Positions 32,237-33,862 of a stretch of DNA of 33,862 bases are shown piece by piece. This stretch comes from Porphyromonas sp. (GTDB lineage Bacteria; Bacteroidota; Bacteroidia; Bacteroidales; Porphyromonadaceae). The stretch's first letter is position 1; the number at the start of each line of letters is the position of its first letter. The translations under genes and the position numbers were made by a program. Under the pieces are notes generated by a model, which saw only the letters and a program-made list of their open reading frames with translations, did no database searches and had not been told where the DNA came from. The DNA is taken from positions 1 through 33,862 of the forward strand of contig JASBZK010000021.1 of the NCBI GenBank assembly GCA_029983505.1, given 5' to 3'.

Positions 32237-33862
32237 TCAGAAACCAATTGAGACCTTTAGTGAAATCTCGCGCGGAGCAGGGTAATTGAATGCGCCCTGT
32301 GAAGCGACATCAAGCCCCCTGTATTTGGTAAATGTGAGGAGGTTTCTGGCGTAAAGGCTCAGTCGAAGGTCTCTAAGGTGCCAATCTTTGATCTTGTATG
32401 GATCAAAGCGGTAGGAGAGGGAAATGTCGGTAAGACGGAGGTAATCCCCGGAGGCGAATTTTTCCGACGTAAAGTTACTGGACCACTGCTCGGCCATAAA
32501 GGTGGTGAAGCGCGGCACGTTCGTAATGTCGCCCGTCTTTTTCCAGAACCCGAGGTACTTTTTCTCTCTGTTCGTCCCGGATACGTTGAGGTTGGCTGTG
32601 GCGCCGAGAGAATTGATGCCGAGCGAACCGGCACTCGGGGCGGACTGGAGGTCGCTGAAGAGCGGAATGATATGCCCGGTCTTGAACGTCCACGAGGTCG
32701 TGAACTCAAGGTTTTTATACTTCAAGTAGGTGCCGAAACCGCCGACAAATAGAGGGTTCGACCGACCGAGGTACTTCATCGAGCCAAGGAAGAAGGGCTC
32801 GGGGATGTAGCCGCTTGGGTTCTGGTTGACGAAGTCGACCGCTTCGGGGATGCTGTTGAAGTCCTTGATGTAGGGAAGATATCTCGCTTTCTCTTCGTCG
32901 CTGTAGTTATCCCATCCGTCAAGCATAGCCGCATAGGAGCGCTTGGCTTCCTCTGTTAGGTAGTACATCGGGTTTCCGGTCTCGGGGTTTACTCCGGCGA
33001 ACTCCCATCCGTAAATGCTACCAATCTCATTGCCGACCAAGTTGACCACGCCGCCTTGGACATTCTGGTTCCGGGTGGCTTCCGTCCAGGACGAGCGGTT
33101 GTACAGGGACTTCTCGATGACATTTTTGTTTCTGGCCACATTGAAAGTCGCAGAGGCATACCAGTCTTTATCCTCATAGAGTTTGAGGCGAAGGTAGGCC
33201 TCAATCCCTTGATTGGATACGACGCCTCCGTTAACCTTGACCTCCCGGCGGCCGGTGGACGGCGGTATCATCAGGTCGGTAAGAATATCCGAAGTGCGGT
33301 TATTGTAGTACTCCAGTGTCAGGAAGGCGTAGTCGAGGATGTTGGTCTCCAGCGCGATATTGAAGTCTTGTTTCCTTTCCCACTTCACGGAGGGGTTCGG
33401 GAATTGTAACCTTTCGGCAAGTCGGTTATTCATATACGTGTTGCTGCCGAGAGCGAGGACGGAAAATGGGTAGGCCGTCCGGTCGATATTGCCCGTCAGA
33501 CCGTAGGAAGACCGTAGGGAGAGCTCTTTGACCACATTGCGGTTGAACCATTCTTCGTTGTGGATATTGTACCTCAAGCCGAGTGAACCGAGCGGTGTAT
33601 AGCGGTTCGAGTTACCGATCACGTCGGCTCCGTCGGCACGGATATTAAACGTGAAGATGTACCGGTCTTTGAAGTTGTACATCGCGGATCCGATGTACGA
33701 CAGGAGATGCTCTTGTCCGTCGTAGGTGGATTGGAGATTCTGTAGTATCTGACGCATATCCGCATACGAGGGGTTGGCGTCGTCAAACTGTGGAAGGCCG
33801 GTGATGCGGTAGTCTTGGTAGTAGATGGGAGAGTGAGCGCCGAAACCGTTGTACTCCCTGGA
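32237..33862 (-). CDS. SusC/RagA family TonB-linked outer-membrane protein (5' part outside the window)
   Basis: The frame is open to the window edge, giving the C-terminal 541 residues of a protein that is usually about 1,000 long. The visible part is beta-barrel: D-R-Y-I-F-T-F-N-I-R-A-D-G, W-F-N-R-N-V-V-K-E-L-S-L-R-S-S-Y-G-L-T-G-N, W-E-R-K-Q-D-F-N-I-A-L-E, and the end P-R-E-I-S-L-K-V-S-I-G-F with terminal Phe as required for barrel insertion. The signal peptide, carboxypeptidase-like domain and plug lie beyond position 33862. With SusD it forms a TonB-powered importer. The substrate is not evident. Confidence 0.93.
   Translation of the reverse strand, partial: SREYNGFGAHSPIYYQDYRITGLPQFDDANPSYADMRQILQNLQSTYDGQEHLLSYIGSAMYNFKDRYIFTFNIRADGADVIGNSNRYTPLGSLGLRYNIHNEEWFNRNVVKELSLRSSYGLTGNIDRTAYPFSVLALGSNTYMNNRLAERLQFPNPSVKWERKQDFNIALETNILDYAFLTLEYYNNRTSDILTDLMIPPSTGRREVKVNGGVVSNQGIEAYLRLKLYEDKDWYASATFNVARNKNVIEKSLYNRSSWTEATRNQNVQGGVVNLVGNEIGSIYGWEFAGVNPETGNPMYYLTEEAKRSYAAMLDGWDNYSDEEKARYLPYIKDFNSIPEAVDFVNQNPSGYIPEPFFLGSMKYLGRSNPLFVGGFGTYLKYKNLEFTTSWTFKTGHIIPLFSDLQSAPSAGSLGINSLGATANLNVSGTNREKKYLGFWKKTGDITNVPRFTTFMAEQWSSNFTSEKFASGDYLRLTDISLSYRFDPYKIKDWHLRDLRLSLYARNLLTFTKYRGLDVASQGAFNYPAPREISLKVSIGF

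Overview
The window looks like chromosomal DNA of a Bacteroidota (Bacteroidetes) member, most likely near Porphyromonas and its relatives. This rests on a SusC/SusD pair, a CarboxypepD-type TonB receptor, a family M49 peptidase carrying a long C-terminal extension, a BF0631-type metzincin lipoprotein, GHL10 and RsiV-like lipoproteins, and promoters of the TTG-N19/20-TAnnTTTG type with little Shine-Dalgarno signal. Species cannot be fixed from the window. No rRNA, tRNA, CRISPR array or intact transposase was seen.

Layout. From 1 to about 20.25 kb everything is on the minus strand and mostly housekeeping: rhomboid, rhomboid, EEP-family phosphatase/nuclease and cdsA (3700 to 323); an HhH (DUF4332) protein; ribE-hisS; rsmA-mgtE-GHL10 lipoprotein; kbl; recQ, DUF3298 lipoprotein, rsmG and a metallo-beta-lactamase hydrolase; dpp3-ung. 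A short plus-strand unit follows (PH-domain membrane protein and GH27 alpha-galactosidase, 20593-22326). Next, on the minus strand, are a secreted beta-helix protein (22808-24166) and a TonB receptor / membrane protein / winged-helix regulator unit (27798 to 24489). The receptor is interrupted by one in-frame amber codon. A plus-strand linear-amide C-N hydrolase (28028-29224) faces a minus-strand SusC (cut by the window edge) / SusD / metzincin-like lipoprotein operon that fills the right end.

The points most worth following are these. (i) A family of related short words (GGTCTGTAYCTC, GGTCTGTACC, GGTACGTACC, GGTACGTGTCTC) recurs in intergenic gaps, usually as inverted repeats acting as terminators. 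One copy is a four-unit 23-bp tandem array and another lies in a divergent promoter region. The layout resembles terminator-associated DNA uptake words of other bacteria, but that function is only a hypothesis. (ii) The lipoprotein after SusD keeps the metzincin fold and Met-turn but has lost every zinc ligand and the catalytic Glu. (iii) The beta-helix protein has an exact 25-residue repeat. (iv) Two intergenic elements share ends that look like IS or MITE termini.
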